Shown here: positions 45,690 to 59,674 of the stretch, one piece after another | Position numbering within the stretch: position 1 is the stretch's first letter | How the letters are laid out: the number at the start of each line of letters is the position of its first letter | From: Stomorhina lunata | Taxonomy: Eukaryota > Arthropoda > Insecta > Diptera > Rhiniidae | Assembly: GCA_933228675.1 (NCBI GenBank) | Contig: OW121741.1 | Coordinates: 135,340,558 to 135,404,557, forward strand | Length of the DNA: 64,000 nt | Direction: 5' to 3' | Notes under the pieces: model-generated | What the model saw: the letters and a program-made list of their open reading frames with translations, nothing else | Database searches by the model: none | What the model was told of the DNA's origin: nothing | Made by a program: the position numbers and the translations under genes

Positions 45690-48095
45690 AAAAATTTATC
45701 AAAAATTGTTCAATAGAAAAAATTTACAAAAAAAATTTCTTTAAAAAAAAATTTACCAAAATTTTTTTTTTTATAGAAAAAAATTTTCAAAAATTGTTCT
45801 ATAAAAATAATTTACAAAAAATTTTTCTATAGAAAAAATTTACCAAAAAAATTTTAGAGAAAAATTTTACAAAAAAATATTTTCTATAGAAAAAATTTAC
45901 CAAAAATTTTTGTATAGAAAAAATTTATCAAAATTTTTCTGTAGAAAAATTTTATAAAAAAGTTTTCCATAGAAAAAATTAACAAAAATGTTTCTATAGA
46001 AAAAATACAAAAAATGTTTCTACAGAATAAATTTACCAAAAATTTTTCTATAGAAAAAATTTACCAAAAATTTTTTTTATAAAAAAAATGTACCAAAAAA
46101 ATTTTGTATAGAAAAGATTAACCAATAATTTTTCTATAAAAAAATTTACAAAAAATTTTTTTTATAGAAAAAATTTATCAAAAATTGTTCAATAGAAAAA
46201 ATTTACAAAAAAAATTTCAATAGAAAAAATTTACCAATAATTTTTTTTATAGAAAAAAATTTTCAAAAATTTTTCTATAAAAATAATTTACAAAAAATTT
46301 TTCTATAGAAAAGATTTACCAAAAAATTTTATAGAAAAAATTTACAAAAAAAATTTTCTATAGAAAAAATTTACCAAAAATGTTTGTACAGAAAAAAATT
46401 ATCAAACATTTTTCTGTAAAAAAAATGTATAAAAAAGTTTTCTATAGAAAAAATTTACAAAAAATGTTTCTATAGAAAAAATTTACCAAAAAATTTTTAT
46501 AGAAAAAATTTGCAAAAAAAAATTTCTATAGAAAAAATTTAACAAAAATTTTTGTATAGAAAAAATTTATCAAAAATTTTTCTGTAGAAAAAATTTACAA
46601 AAAATTTTTCTATAGAAAAAATTTACAAAAAATGTTTCTATAGAAAAAATTTACCAAAAATTTTACCAAAATTTTTTCTATAGAAAAAATTTACCAAAAT
46701 TTTTTCTATAGAAAAAATTCACCAAAATTTTTTCTATAGAAAAAATTTACCAAAATTGTTTCTATAGAAAAAATTTACCAAAAAAATGTCTATAGAAAAA
46801 AGTTAAAAACAATTTTTCTTTAGAAAATTACAAACAAACAATTTACAAACAAATTTTCTATAGAAAAAATTTACCAAACATTTTTTTATAGAAAAAATTT
46901 ACAAACAATTTTTCGTTAGACAAAATTTACCAAAATTGTTTCTATAGAAAAAATTTACCCAACATTTTTCTACAGCAAAAATTTACCAAAAATGTTTCTA
47001 TAGAAAAAATTTACCAAAAATTTTTCTATAGAAAAAATTTACCAAAAATTTTTCTATAGAAAAAATTTACCAAAAATTTTTGTATAGAAAAAATTTACCA
47101 AAAAAAATTTTTGAAGGAAAATTTTACAAAAAATTTTCTATAGAAAAAATTTACAAAAAATGTTTTTATAGAAAAAATTTACTAAAAATTTTTCTATAGA
47201 AAAAATTTACCAAAAGTTTTTTATAGAAAAAATTTATCAAAAATTCTTCTATAAAAATAATTTAAAAAAAATTTTCTATAGAAAAAATTTACCAACATTT
47301 TTTAATAGAAATAATTTAACTAAAAATTTTCTATAGAAAAAATGTACCAAAAATTTTTCTATAGAAAAAATTTACCAAAAATTTTTCTACAGAAAAAATT
47401 TACCAAAAATTTTTTTAATAGAAAAAATTTACCAAAAAATTTTCTATAGAAAAAATTTACAAACAATTTTTCTTTAGAAAAAATTTACCAAAAATTTTTC
47501 TAAAGAAAAAATTTACCAAAAATTTTTCTACAGAAAAAATTTACCAAAAATTTTTCTATAGAAAAAAAATTTGCCAAAAATTTTTTTACAGAAAAAATTT
47601 ACCAAAAAAATGTCTATAGAAAAAATTTAAAAACAATTTTTCTTTAGAAAATTACAAACAAACAATTTACAAACAAATTTTCTATAGAAAAAATTTAACA
47701 AAAATTATTTAATAGAAAAAATTTACAAACAATTTTTCGTTAGACAAAATTTACCAAAATTGCTTCTATAGAAAAAATTTACCAAAAATGTTTCTATAGA
47801 AAAAATTTACCAAAAATTTTTCTACAGAAAAAATTTACCAAAAATTTTTCTACAGAAAAAATTTACCAAAAATTTTTCTACAGAAAATATTTACCAAAAA
47901 TTTTTCTATAGAAAAAAATTTACCAAAAATTTTTCTATAGAAAAAATTTACAAAAAATTTTTCTAGAGAAAAAAATACCAAAAATGTTTTTATAGAAAAA
48001 ATTTACCAAAAAGTTTTCTATAGAGAAAATTTACCAAAAATGTTTCCAAAGAAAAAATTTACCAAATTTTTTTCTATAGAAAAAATTTACCAAAA
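45690..48095. repeat. Minisatellite array 6, 28-bp unit
   Basis: Unit TTTCTATAGAAAAAATTTAC plus CAAAAATT, period 28, moderately diverged throughout. A duplicated marker block with TTAGAAAATTACAAACAAAC occurs near 46813 and 47643, showing internal duplication of about 830 bp. Confidence 0.95.
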
Positions 48096-50734
48096 AGTGT
48101 ATACTTTCAGTTATCAACGACACTTTCATCCTCCAGACACATTTAGTTTAAAAAGTACCTTTAACCAAAATGTACTTTACTCCCACCCCTATCCACTCTA
48201 GCGTATACACCTTTTTACTCTTTATAGAAGATAAAAACAAAAAGTTGGACAGACAGACGATCAGACACGAACACACAAGCACACGAATGAAATAAACCAG
48301 TTCAGTTCATAGCAAGTAAAAATACCTTACGGCCAACAAAACAGGTATAAGTAATTATGAACGAAATACAATAAAAAGAAGACAACAAAATTGACATCTC
48401 AAAACTTATTGGAGATACAACGAAACGAAGGAAAAAATGATCGTTAAAAGAGAACGAGAGAAGTAGTTACTGTCAAGAGAGTAAGAATTTATCTAGATAA
48501 ATGACCAGAAAAAAGGTTTCAGTACAAAAGTATAGAAAAAACTCATTGCCCCCCCAAAGTGAGTTACTTTCGGATTAGTCTTAAAGAGTTGATCGTAGGT
48601 AACGCACCTGTAAATTTAAAAAGACGGAATGTACTTTTAATTTTCATAAAGAAAAAATACCACTACAGATACAATAATGGTGGTGTGGATGTGTTGGTTT
48701 AAAAGTGATCTAGCGATGTTTAAAGAAAAATACAATTTATGATAAATTGTAAAAAAGAATTAATTTATAAAGAAAAGAAAAAAATATTAAAAATTATGAA
48801 ACCACTAAAAAAATATTAAACAAATTTAAGAAATTGAAAAGAAATTATTAATATCTAAAAAAAGTTATAACAAAAAAAAATATATTCTTCTATGATCTCG
48901 GAAAAGTGGATTAGAAATAAAATAAGAAGAAAATCTAAAACAAGTAAGTTTGTGTTAGAAAATGTATCTGTGTGAGACAGATCGTATCTTAAAGTGAGTT
49001 ACTGTGTGAATGTGGCTGGATCGGAGCGAGTTTTTATCAGCTATATATGAGTGTATGTGTGTGTGTGTGTATGTGTGTTTGTGTGTCTAGTAAATGTTAA
49101 TGTTAAAAATGTATAACGTAGTCTACAATTTTTATACTGTGGCGTGTGGGAAGACATTGGGACTACTTGAGGAGCGTTTTGGTAGCTGCACTGGCTTCAG
49201 CTCCTATTTCAAAACAAAATGTAGAAAAACACATTTTAACTGCCGTGTGTAAGCGAACGAATAAACAACAACAAAAAAAAAATAAAAATAAAAAAAAAGT
49301 AAAACCCAAGTTAAAGAAAAAGCATGTTTAGATGGTAGCCTGAACGTTTGTTGGGTAGAGTTTAAATTGTTGACTAGATGGTTGGGTTCGTTGGGTTTAA
49401 GGCCTGTAAGCCAAGCAACGAAGGTTCGTTGTTCTCTAGGCCTGGCATAAACCCAAGTTAATAACACGTTTGTATGGATCTGACAGACAATTTTGATCAG
49501 TTGTTCTGGCTTTCTGTTCGTATGTTCGTTCAGTTTTTTGACTCGTTTGGTTTTTGTTGACGTTATGGCGTTTATTTAGTCATTTGCTTTTGTCTGCCTG
49601 TTCGGCTGTTGGTTGGGGACTGAAAGCCTTAAAAATGTTCCAAACATTTCTGCTGTCTTTTCTAGAGTTTGTCGTCTGGCTTTTGAGCATAAAATCAAGA
49701 TCGTTAAGATCTTTTTCATTTCAATTTTTTTTTTATGTTTTAACATTTTTTGTTTAGAGCTCTAAAATGATTTGTTTTCTTCTTTAGATTTTTGAGAGTA
49801 GATGCATCTTTTTAAAAAATTCCAAACGAGTAAAGAAATGAACAGGTTTTTTTTTCTTAAATTCTTAAAAAAATAGAAAAAAAAAAATGTTGAAATAAAA
49901 AAATTTGTTCACATAAAAAATTTAATTTTTTGACAAATTCATTCTTTTTTGAAAACAAAAAATGTTTTTAACTAAAGTTTAAAAGAAATTCAGATTTTTA
50001 TTAAAGATATAAAATACAATTTTTTTAACAAAATCCAAAAAATAAAATCATTTAATAGCTACCGACAAAAAAAAACTATAAAAAGTCTATATTTATTTAA
50101 CAACAATAAATAAATTAATACTACAAAAAACATAATAAAATAAATTAATTAAAATCATCATAAATCTTGGATTAGCTACAACCACCTTTTCTTGAAATGT
50201 CGATGTATGTATGAATATAGAAAATTAATAATATAATGATCGGACTAAAACAAAATCTGGTTAAGAAATGACTTCAGTCGGTCCCAGGCCCCCACTCTAT
50301 ACTCGTAATAACCTGTATAATCCATGGGAATGTTGACTGATAGTCTAAGACGTTATTGTAAAAGAATTGTAAAAACTTTATCACGCCAGTCGCAAAGGGT
50401 TAAAGGAAATTATTGCGACTTTTATGGAAAGTAAAATAAAGCGTGCATTTGCTATTTTAGACAAAAGCTTGTCCAAGAAATAAAAGCTTGTGCAAGAAAT
50501 AATTATCCTCTTTTGGATCACGTTAGCTTTTACATTCCCAGCTAACACTTGGGAGATTGTTGATTATAATATCAGCAAAATGAGTCTTTTGTAATTCGTT
50601 TAGATGATCAAAAACTGATTAATCAGCTTTGTGATTAAAAAAGTGTATTAAAAGACTAAACGACACTTAGCAAGCGACTAGTTTAAAATAGCACCAAAAA
50701 ACAAAACGCCATAAAAATACTGAAATCTCATTAT
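48096..50734. other. Non-coding DNA after array 6
   Basis: A-rich leader-like sequence (48240-48500) and a TG tract (49050-49085). It could hold a 5' UTR of a gene outside the window, but no ATG with a coding frame supports this. Confidence 0.35.
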
Positions 50735-50832
50735 GGGTGATGTGGCTTATTTGGCTAGCACGTGGACTATAACATATCATATTTAGCCTGAGTTCAACTC
50801 TCGGTCTCGACGACATCAATTTCTATAATTAT
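50735..50832 (+). mobile_element. tRNA-derived SINE, family 2, copy 2
   Basis: TGTGGCTTATTTGGCTAGCA resembles a tRNA 5' arm with A box. It is followed by CATATCATATTTAGCCTGAG, a B box (GAGTTCAACTC) and CGACATCAATTTCTATAA. Confidence 0.65.
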
Positions 50833-51828
50833 TAATGCAACTTTACGGTTCTAAAAATAGATATGACCTTGTTGAGCTTTATTTTTTAACAAATCTAGCA
50901 AAATGTGTGCTGTCATAATTTAATCATAATAGTTCAGAAAAACGAGTCGTTAAAGACTCTTTCTGAAGAGTTGCATGAAGGGTACCATTTTTTCACAGAA
51001 AAAAATAATTTTTGACTCATAAGTGATATCATTTTAATCGTCCAGTGGAGTCAAAAAATACTCATATTTGATTAAAATTTTCAAAAAACGCTAACTCGGT
51101 TAATATACGATACTATAGTTTTAAAACCATTAATCTTTGATTGTTATTTGGCTTGAAAGAGACAGCTTAAAAATTTGAAAATATAACAAAAATTTTAACA
51201 AATAAAAACTGGCGTTGTACGGAAGCTATGGTGAAATGTGGACCAATATAGAAAAATTTGGTACTCTAACTGGAATTTATATACAATTTCAATATACAAA
51301 ATTTAGTGGTCATAGCTGCCGTGATATTTATACAGTTTCCGAGAGTTATATGGAAGTTTATATGTAAGTTAAGGTTAGAAGTGAACCGCAATATTCCCGA
51401 AATATTTTGTATAGTTTTTTTTTTTTTCAAAGAGAAGAAAGACTCCGGCAAATAATGTCTATACAATTACATATATGTGACCTTCTCCGAGAAAAGGTAC
51501 CTGTTGTGTAAAAGCTAACTTTTGAAAAAAATAATAAAAATTAAATGTTTTTCTCATTTTTATCGATTTCCCTAAGTTCGTTTTATACGTTTTTATGAGG
51601 TAAATACATTTTTATCAGAAATCTAATTCATTTCATCTTATTCTACACCCTTTTCGATAGCAGTATTCACTCTTAAGTCCAAACCCGTTGTTTGATATAC
51701 TACTACTACATTTGTTTCTATTAAGACGCATTATTTAAGGTTTTTTGTTCAACAAACAATTTTATTTATTTTACATCGACGGCGTGTTATGGCTGTAGTC
51801 TTAATGACGATAGAAGCTGGGGTGCATA

Positions 51829-51920
51829 AACTGATGTTGCCGTGACCGATGATCGAGCCCAGGCTGAACATGATATGTTATGGCAAGTAGTCAACGTGCC
51901 AAGCCACAGCACCCTTGGCA
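51829..51920 (-). mobile_element. tRNA-derived SINE, family 2, copy 3
   Basis: The minus strand reads GGGTGCTGTGGCTTGGCACG, then CATAACATATCATGTTCAGC, a diverged B box (GGGCTCGATCA), and CACGGCAACATCAGTTT. Confidence 0.65.
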
Positions 51921-51949
51921 TATCTTCTATAATTTTATATGAAATAGCA

Positions 51950-52400
51950 TTAATGTGGTTGCCGGGGGCCAGTTTATATGAGAGCTATGGCCAAATGAAG
52001 ACTGATTTTACCTAATTTGAAAATAGATAAAATTAGTACTAAATTTTATTGCTGTAGCATTTCACGTTTAGGCGCTTTGGTGATTTTAACTGACAAAGAG
52101 CGTCTATTTTTTTTTGGTATTTAAGCTGTTTCTATAAGTGGTTTATGTAAGTGCCAAAGTTAAATATGAGCCGATTTTGTCTAGTTTTGTATTGAAACTT
52201 TTCGAAAAAATAAGCAATATTTCAGAATTTATGTTCTATCTCTTTTTGTTGAGGCCCTATCATGTTGTAAACAGACGGACGGACAGACAGACGGTCATCG
52301 CTCATCTAGGATCTAGGATATATCTCTTTTGGATTTTAGGTCAATATTATGGGAATTTAATAACTACAATCTTAATATATTCCTATTTGTGTGATGGATG
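51950..52400 (-). mobile_element. DINE/Helentron-like element, copy F (partial)
   Basis: Segments in reverse or mixed orientation: ATATGAGAGCTATGGCCAAA, TTTCACGTTTAGGCGCTTTG and ACGGACGGACAGACAGACGG match the centre and flanks of the other copies. No terminal hairpin found. Confidence 0.45.
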
Positions 52401-53014
52401 ATTAAACGTGGGTATTGACAGACTTCTCACAACTTCCGTGAATGTTCAGAAAGACTATCGGACAGAAAAAAGTCTTCATATTTTATAAGCGGCCAGCAAT
52501 TTTCAATTTTGACAAAGAAAGTAAAGCTTTTGTCACATTTGGATAAAAACAAAGAAATTAAAAAAATGGGAGTGCTTATAAATATGCTTTTTACAACTTC
52601 TGAGACAGCAAAAGTGCCTACATATTAATAGGTCCGATTTGGCATCATGTCACTCATGATCATCATGTCATTTGAACGGCTTTTTCCTTTTACTATTCAT
52701 TACTTTTGAATGTAAAGACGTGTTGGGACTGTGTCAACAAAGGAATTGAAGATAATAGGAAAAGTGATGCTGGACATGTTCGTTAAAGGCGTAAGTGTAC
52801 AATCTTCTTCAAAAAGTTAACAAAAATAACTATAAAATATTTTATGGAAGGACTTTTGTAGTGAAAATTTCGAAATTCGACTGTTTTACTCTAGAATAAA
52901 ATTTGATTCTTTTTTAAGAAAATATAAAATATTTTTAAAAGAAAATATAAAAATATAAAAAGTTATTGTTAAACTTTTTTGTAAAATTAAATTTTTTGAG
53001 TTTGTTGTTTATCA

Positions 53015-53092
53015 CATCGATTACTAAGCATATCATATTTAGCCTGGGTTCGATCCCCAGTCACGGCAACATCAATTTCTGTAATAATTAAT
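53015..53092 (+). mobile_element. tRNA-derived SINE, family 2, copy 4 (5'-truncated)
   Basis: Starts within AAGCATATCATATTTAGCCT, then B box GGTTCGATCCC (53047-53057) and CACGGCAACATCAATTTCT. The A-box half is missing or eroded. Confidence 0.65.
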
Positions 53093-53340
53093 TTCTATCA
53101 GTTTTGTACCACATCATGCTCCATCGGCGGTTAGTTTACAGCATTAACACGCTATCGATGTAGAAATAATAAAATTGACTGTATTCGTAGAGCAAAAAGC
53201 TTAAATAAAGCCTCTAAATAACAGCAAATGACTCCTTACTGTTCTAAACAAGACATCTCCTTTTCACAACCTCTATACTATCAACTTTCTAAAGAAGATA
53301 ACTTAATTCGTATTTACGTAAAATTAATAGTCTCAAAATT

Positions 53341-54740
53341 TGTAAATTCTAATCCAAAATTTTCAATTTTAAAATAAATTTTTGTTTCAAAATTCGAATA
53401 TTTGTAGTAAATTTTCGAAATTCGACAATTTTTAGTAAACTTTCTTTTATTTGATTAATCATAAAGAGTTTTTTCAAAATTAAATTTTTTTTATGCGGTG
53501 GTAAATATTTCATAAAAATTTCAGAATTTTGATAATTCAATTAAAAAATTTTCTTATTATAGAAAATACAAACAATATAAAATATTAACGATTTTGAAAA
53601 ACAAAAATTTAACTACTTCAAAGAATGTTTAAAAAACTTGACCTTTTCCGAAGAATTTTTATTTATTTTTTTTTTATTTAAATTAATAAACGGTAGAATT
53701 TCAAAATTTTCAAAACTTTATTGATTGTAGTATATTTTTATATTGATTTTTTGAATTTTAAAATTTCATATATTTTTTATCAGTGAATTCCAATCTAGAA
53801 ATTTTGTAATTTAAAAATAGAAAAATTATTTTTTCAAAATTCGAACTATTTTCGAAACTCGACTATTTACAGTCAATTTTTGATTATTTAATTCTTTATG
53901 AACAAATTTTTCTTATTCGAAATTTAACAATTTTTCAAAATATGTATTACTATTTTATAAAATTTTTAGAATTTAGATAATTCTATACAAAATTTGACTT
54001 ATTTTAGAAAATATTTAAAAATTCGACAATTTAAAGAAAACTTAAAAAATTTGACTACTTTAAGAAAATTTAAAACCTTAACTACTTATATCATTTTTTT
54101 TTAATTTTAATAAATTAATTTTTAATTAAATAAACGACTATTAAAATTTCAAAAGTTTATTGCCTGTAAAAAATTTGTATATATATATTTTTTTTAATTT
54201 TGGAATTTCACATATTTTTTTTATCAAGGAATTCAAATCCTAAATTTTCAAATTTTCAAATATATTTTTTTTAATTCGAATATTAATGGTATATTTTCGA
54301 AATTCTACAATTTACAGCAAGATTTTCTTTACTTGATTAATCATACAGAGTTTTTTGTTTTTTTTTTTAATTTGACAAGTTTTTTTTTACAAAACACCAC
54401 TATTTTATAAAATTTTCAGAATTTTGATAATTCTATACAAAAATTTTACTCATTATAGAGAAGATTTAAGATTTTGTAAGAATTTTAAAAATTTATTTTC
54501 TTTAATTTAAAACCTCTTTAAAGTAGCCAAATTTTGAAAATTCTATCAAAATCTTTGAATGTTAAAATTTAACTATTTTTGGAAAAAAAATTTTAATTTA
54601 TTAATTTTTTAATTTAATTAACAATTAGTAAGATTTCAAATTTTAATATTGTTTTTTTGAATTTTGTTATTTCATATACAGATTTTCAAACAGAAAATTC
54701 CATTCCAAAAATTTCTAATTTCGACAAATTTTCGTACAAT
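53341..54740. repeat. About 440-bp tandem repeat, three copies and part of a fourth
   Basis: AATTCGAATATT/ACTATT and TTTTCGAAATTCGAC recur at 53391, 53838 and 54273 (spacings 447 and 435), each followed by GATTAATCAT..AGAG-like and TTTATAAAATTTTCAGAATT-like blocks. A fourth start is seen near 54700. No coding frame. Confidence 0.75.
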
Positions 54741-55107
54741 TTCATTAAAAATAGTACCTTTGGATAATAACCTTTAACGCCCATCACTTATAAATAAATG
54801 TTTTTTAAATAAAAATTTCAAATCTCCCTAAATATGAATGTTTGATATCTCAGTAAAATATATCGACATAGACGAATGTTTGAGTGTGTGTGTGTATGTG
54901 TGCTAAGCCTATGCTAAAGTGTGCGTGTTTGACAGAAATGTTAGTTGTTGCTGTTAATGTTGGTTTTATGCTAAATGAACTATTCTCTACGTTGGCGGCT
55001 TATAGAGCAACCGCACACACGTTTACCATACAACTGTAGCTGCCACTGTCATTGCCACCGAACACAGTGTGGTGCCGTAACCAGTAACAAAATCTACAAA
55101 AAAAAAA

Positions 55108-55335
55108 CAAGTAAGAAAATGCTATAGTCGGTCAAGACCGACTATGTGATATCCTTCACCACTAAGGTCAAATATGAAGCAACAACTTTACAAGTTTTTC
55201 TTAATTCTAGTAACAATTAGCGATAATTTGTTTAAATTTCGGGAATCAAGCATTTTTATATCATTACCAGCAGAGGGATTGATATGGGAACTAGGGCCAA
55301 ATGTAGGCTTGAAGTTGCGACCTGTACGTTGATAA
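55108..55335 (-). mobile_element. DINE/Helentron-like 3' end, copy G
   Basis: ACAAGTAAGAAAATGCTATA starts the reversed end. ATAGTCGGTC-AA-GACCGACTAT (55124-55145) is a perfect 10-bp hairpin stem with a 2-nt loop, the best preserved in the window, followed by CCTTCACCACTAAGGTCAAA. Confidence 0.62.
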
Positions 55336-56049
55336 CGAAATACTCCAGACAAACGACTCTAATCCGGACATCGTTAAAGCAACTATACAAGTGTTTCTAA
55401 GTTGATTGTTATACTTAACTAATATTTCTATGTTACAAACATTAGCACAAACCCAATATACCTTTTACTTAACTACAAAAACAACAACAAACAGAAAATT
55501 TTATATCTATGGCTAAGACCAAAACTCAGCCTCAATGAAAGACTTCAAAACAACAACAACAACTGAGAGCCAAGAAGAAAATCTTAAAAAAAACTTGACA
55601 AACCTCTTAACGAGTACAATAAGTATTAACTCTCCCCCTCTACCACCACCAAGACCGACCGACTGCCATCATCATCATCATGATCACTTCACTCACTTTT
55701 TGAACCGAAGAATAAACAAATTTTTTTTAAAACCTTTCAAAAGTCCCAGAAGACTCAGGTTCTCTTTAGCCTCATCTTATTCTCCCATTTTGTTTTAACT
55801 CTTTCTTTTTCTGGTTGTTGTTGTTGTTTTACATTTTTTGGTATTTCTTATGTTCCATCTTCGCTTGTTTAATTTTTTTTAGTTTTGAGTCTGTTTCCAA
55901 GACTAATTAAATCCAATTTTTTGCTGTTGTGGTCTTAAATAAACATACACCGACTCTACGTCACCATTTAAGCTCCACTCTTCTTGCCTTATAAAATGTG
56001 TCCTTACCCAACTTTACCGGACTTGATTCCCTAAAGCACACAATGGGTC
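55336..56049. other. Non-coding DNA with a low-complexity open frame
   Basis: The 87-codon frame at 55535-55798 is rich in ACA/AAC and CAT repeats and has no homology I recognise. I do not call it a gene. Confidence 0.4.
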
Positions 56050-57775
56050 CAAATAATTTTAAAATATGTCAAAAATTTTTAAACGAAATTTTTTTTATAT
56101 CGAAAAAATTCCTAACAAATTTTGTTCCAAAAATTTCCAATAAAAAATTTTATTGAAAAATTTTGCATCGAAAATTTTCTATAGAAAAATTTTGTATCGA
56201 AAATTTTTTCAAGAAAAATTTTATATCGAAAATTTGTATAGAAAATATTTATATCGAAAATTTTCAATAAAAAAATTTTATATCAAAAATTTTGATGTCG
56301 AAAATTTTCTATAGAAAAAATTTATATCAAAAATTTTCTATAAAAAAATCCCGTAGAAAAATTGTAAGTATTAAAAAATTTAAAACTTTTATCTAAAAAA
56401 AAAAAAAAATTCTATAGAAAAATTTTGTTTTTTATAGAAAAATCTTGTATCGAAAATTTTATTTTGAAACATTTTCTATGGATAATTTTCTATAGATAAA
56501 TTTTCTATGGAAAAATTTTATATCGAAAATTTTCTATAAAAAAATTTAATATTAAAAAATTTTATATCGAAAATTTTCTATAAACAAATTTAAAATCAAA
56601 AATTCCGTATAGAAAAATTTAAAATATAAAAAAATCTACAAATTTTCTCTAGCAAAATTGTGTATCGAAGAAAAATTTTATATTAAAATTTTTTATAGAA
56701 AAATTTTATATTGAAAATTTTTAATAGAAAAATTTCCTTTGCGAAAATTTTGTGTCAAACATTTTTTATAAAAAAACAGTTTGCATCGAAAAATTTTCAA
56801 TGGAAAAATTTATATTGAAAATTTTATATGGAAAAATTACTATAGAAAAATGTTATATCGAAAATTTTGTTAGAAAAATTTTACATCCAAAATTTTCTAT
56901 AGAAAAATTTTTTATAGAGAAATCTTATATCAAAAAATGTATATCGATTATTTTTTTTATAAATTCAAAATCAAAAATTCCCTTTAGAAAAATTTTGTAT
57001 TGAAAAATTTCTTAAGAAAAATCTGACATTCAAAATTTTCTATAGGAAAATTTGATATTGCAAATTTTCTATAAAAAAATTTGATGTTGGAAATTTCCTA
57101 TAGAACAATTTTCTTTACAAAAATTTTATATCAAAATTTTTCATAGAAAAATATTGTATGAAAATTTTATTTTAAAAAATTTTCTACGGAAAAATTTTAT
57201 TTTGAAAAATTTTCTATATCGTAAATTTTCTGTAAAAAAATTTTAAATCGAAAATTTTCGATAGAAACATTTTATATCGAAAATTTTCTGTAGAAAAATT
57301 TTATATCGAAAATTTTATTTTGAAAAATTTTCTATAGAAAAATTTTATGTCGACAATTTTCTATAGAAAACTTGTATATAGAAACATTTCATACAGATAA
57401 ATTTTATATCAAAAGATTTTATATCAAAAATTTTCTAAACAAAAATTCAAATCAAAAATTCTTTTTAGAAAAATTTTAAATATAAAAAATTTAAAAATTT
57501 TCTCTAGAAAAATTTTGTATTGAAAAATATAATATATTAATATTTTAATTAGAAACATTTTTATTGAAATTTTGCTATAAAAAAATTTGATATTGAAATT
57601 CTTTTTGCAAAGATGTTATATAAAAATTTTGCATCGAAAATTATATTTTGAAAAATTTTTTATGGAAAAATTTTGTAGGGAAAAATTTCTATAGAAAAAT
57701 TTTTAATCGAACATTTTCTTTAGAAAAATTTTCATAAAAAAATTTTATATATAAAGTTTTCTTTTCTATAGAAAT
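56050..57775. repeat. Minisatellite array 7a, about 29-bp unit, strongly decayed
   Basis: Unit like TTTTCTATAGAAAAATTTTA plus TATCGAAAA, but with many substitutions and indels. Probably an old array related to array 8. Confidence 0.88.
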
Positions 57776-58545
57776 TGTTTTCTATCGTCAACTTTCCTAT
57801 AGAATTCTTATTATATCTCCAAATTTTCTATAGAAATCTTGTCATATCGTCAACTTTTTTATAGAAATCTTATCCTGTCGTCAACTTTTTTATAGAAATC
57901 TTGTCCTATCGTCAACTTTTCTATTAAAATCTTGTCCTATCTTCAACTCTTTTATAAAAATCTTGTCCTATCGTCAACTTTTCTATATAAATCTTGTCCT
58001 ATCTTCAACTTTTCTATAGAATCTTGTCCTATCTTCAACTTTTCTATAGAATCTTGTCCTAGTGTTATCTTTTCTATAGAAATCATGTCCTATCGTCAAC
58101 CATTTTATAGAAATCTTGTCATATCGTCAACTTTTCAATAGAAATCTTATCCTGCCGTCAACTTTTCTACAGAAATCTTGTTCTATCGTCAACTTTTCTA
58201 TATAAATCTTATCCTATCGTTAACTTTTCTACAGAAAATTTTGTTCTATCACCAAATTTTCTATAGAAATCTTGTCCTATCTACAACTTTTCAATAAAAA
58301 TCTTGTCCAAATTCAACTTTTCGATAGAAATCTTATCCTATTGTCAATTTTTCTATAGAAATCTTATCATATCGTCAACTTTTCTATAAAAATATTATCC
58401 CATCGTCAACGTTTCTATAGAAATTTTGTCCTACTCTCAAGTTTTTTATAGAAATCTTGTCCTATCGTCAATTTTCTTTATAGAATCCTTGTCCTATCGT
58501 CAACTTTTCAATAGAATGTTTCGTCAATTTTTTTAAGAACTGTTA
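57776..58545. repeat. Minisatellite array 7b, 31-bp unit
   Basis: About 25 units of CGTCAACTTTTCTATAGAAA then TCTTGTCCTAT. It directly abuts array 7a and shares its unit with array 1 at the other end of the window. Confidence 0.93.
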
Positions 58546-59674
58546 TTATCCTATCTTTTCGTTATGAAAATACTGAAATTAATATGACGAAATATTTAAA
58601 AAAAATTGAAATTTTATTTAAAAAACTCTTAAAACCTAAAATTTTGCCCCAATGTGCAACTTTAGTTATTTTTTGCTGTTTCTTAATTTTATCTTTTGTC
58701 CAGTTTTGTGCCTTTTTTCCTGTAACAAAAATGTTTTTTTTTCCTAACTTTGGATCTTGATCTCATATTTAATATTGTTGGTTCTGTTTTGTTGAAGCCT
58801 CATGTTGCAAGTCATGCCTATTTGTTGTTCTTGTTATTAAGTTTTTGTTGAATTTTCTTAAATGTTTATATGTAAAGAAAAAGTTTAAATACTTGAGCTT
58901 TTTCTAAAGTCCCCCTTAAAAGGGATTTTTTGAGTTTGGCTGCTTTAAAGGTATGAATGTTTGTAATTTTTTTTTATAATTATTCTCGATTAAGTGAAGG
59001 CTCTTGATGGTTTTGTCGCTTTCAGATGTAGATATTTAGATGAGAATTTTAGTTCATATTTTTTTTCTGAGTTTCAACCTGAATATTTTATACCGACTAG
59101 TAATTATCTTTATTTTTTTTTGTAACGAAACAAGAAAAGCAACTAAACACGAGACAAAATTATAATTAGTGAAATTTATTTATGTCGTTTTGAGTGGCCC
59201 AAGAATTTATATCATTAATCCCTAGTTCCATTTTTAATGCGTGTTCATAAATATTCAGAAATAATTTTCTAAAAAAATGGTAGCAAAATGAGCGAATTTA
59301 TTTTGTAATAAAACCCATTTTAATGTTTTTCTTTTGCTTCTACTTCCACTTCTTTTTAGGGTTGAGTAGGAACATTAAACCTTTAAATATAAATTAAAAT
59401 AGTTTATAATTGTAATTAAGATGTTGAAGTTGTTGCATTTAACATAAATTCCCTTAAAATATTTCTAAAAAATTCTATTTGAAATTTTAATGGATTTTTA
59501 TGTAATTTTAAGAACTCAGCACTTTTTCATGCCTGAGTAAGCTCTTAGGGAATTTTTCTGTTTGTTTTTTATTCGGTTTATCAGCAACATAAAAATCTAT
59601 ATCAGCAACATGAAAATCTTGGTCTAAAAGTTTTGAAAATTCTGCAACATCATCTATCAAACTACAAGTGTATT
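58546..59674. other. AT-rich spacer between arrays 7b and 8
   Basis: T-rich tracts only; nothing else recognised. Confidence 0.4.

Noticed and set aside
49146..49331. Possible first exon with a Lys-rich tail
   Set aside because: The open frame ends in an A-rich run and there is no downstream exon in the window to support it.
56752..58141. Repetitive frames in the arrays near 56.7-58.1 kb
   Set aside because: Minisatellite translation with no codon constraint.
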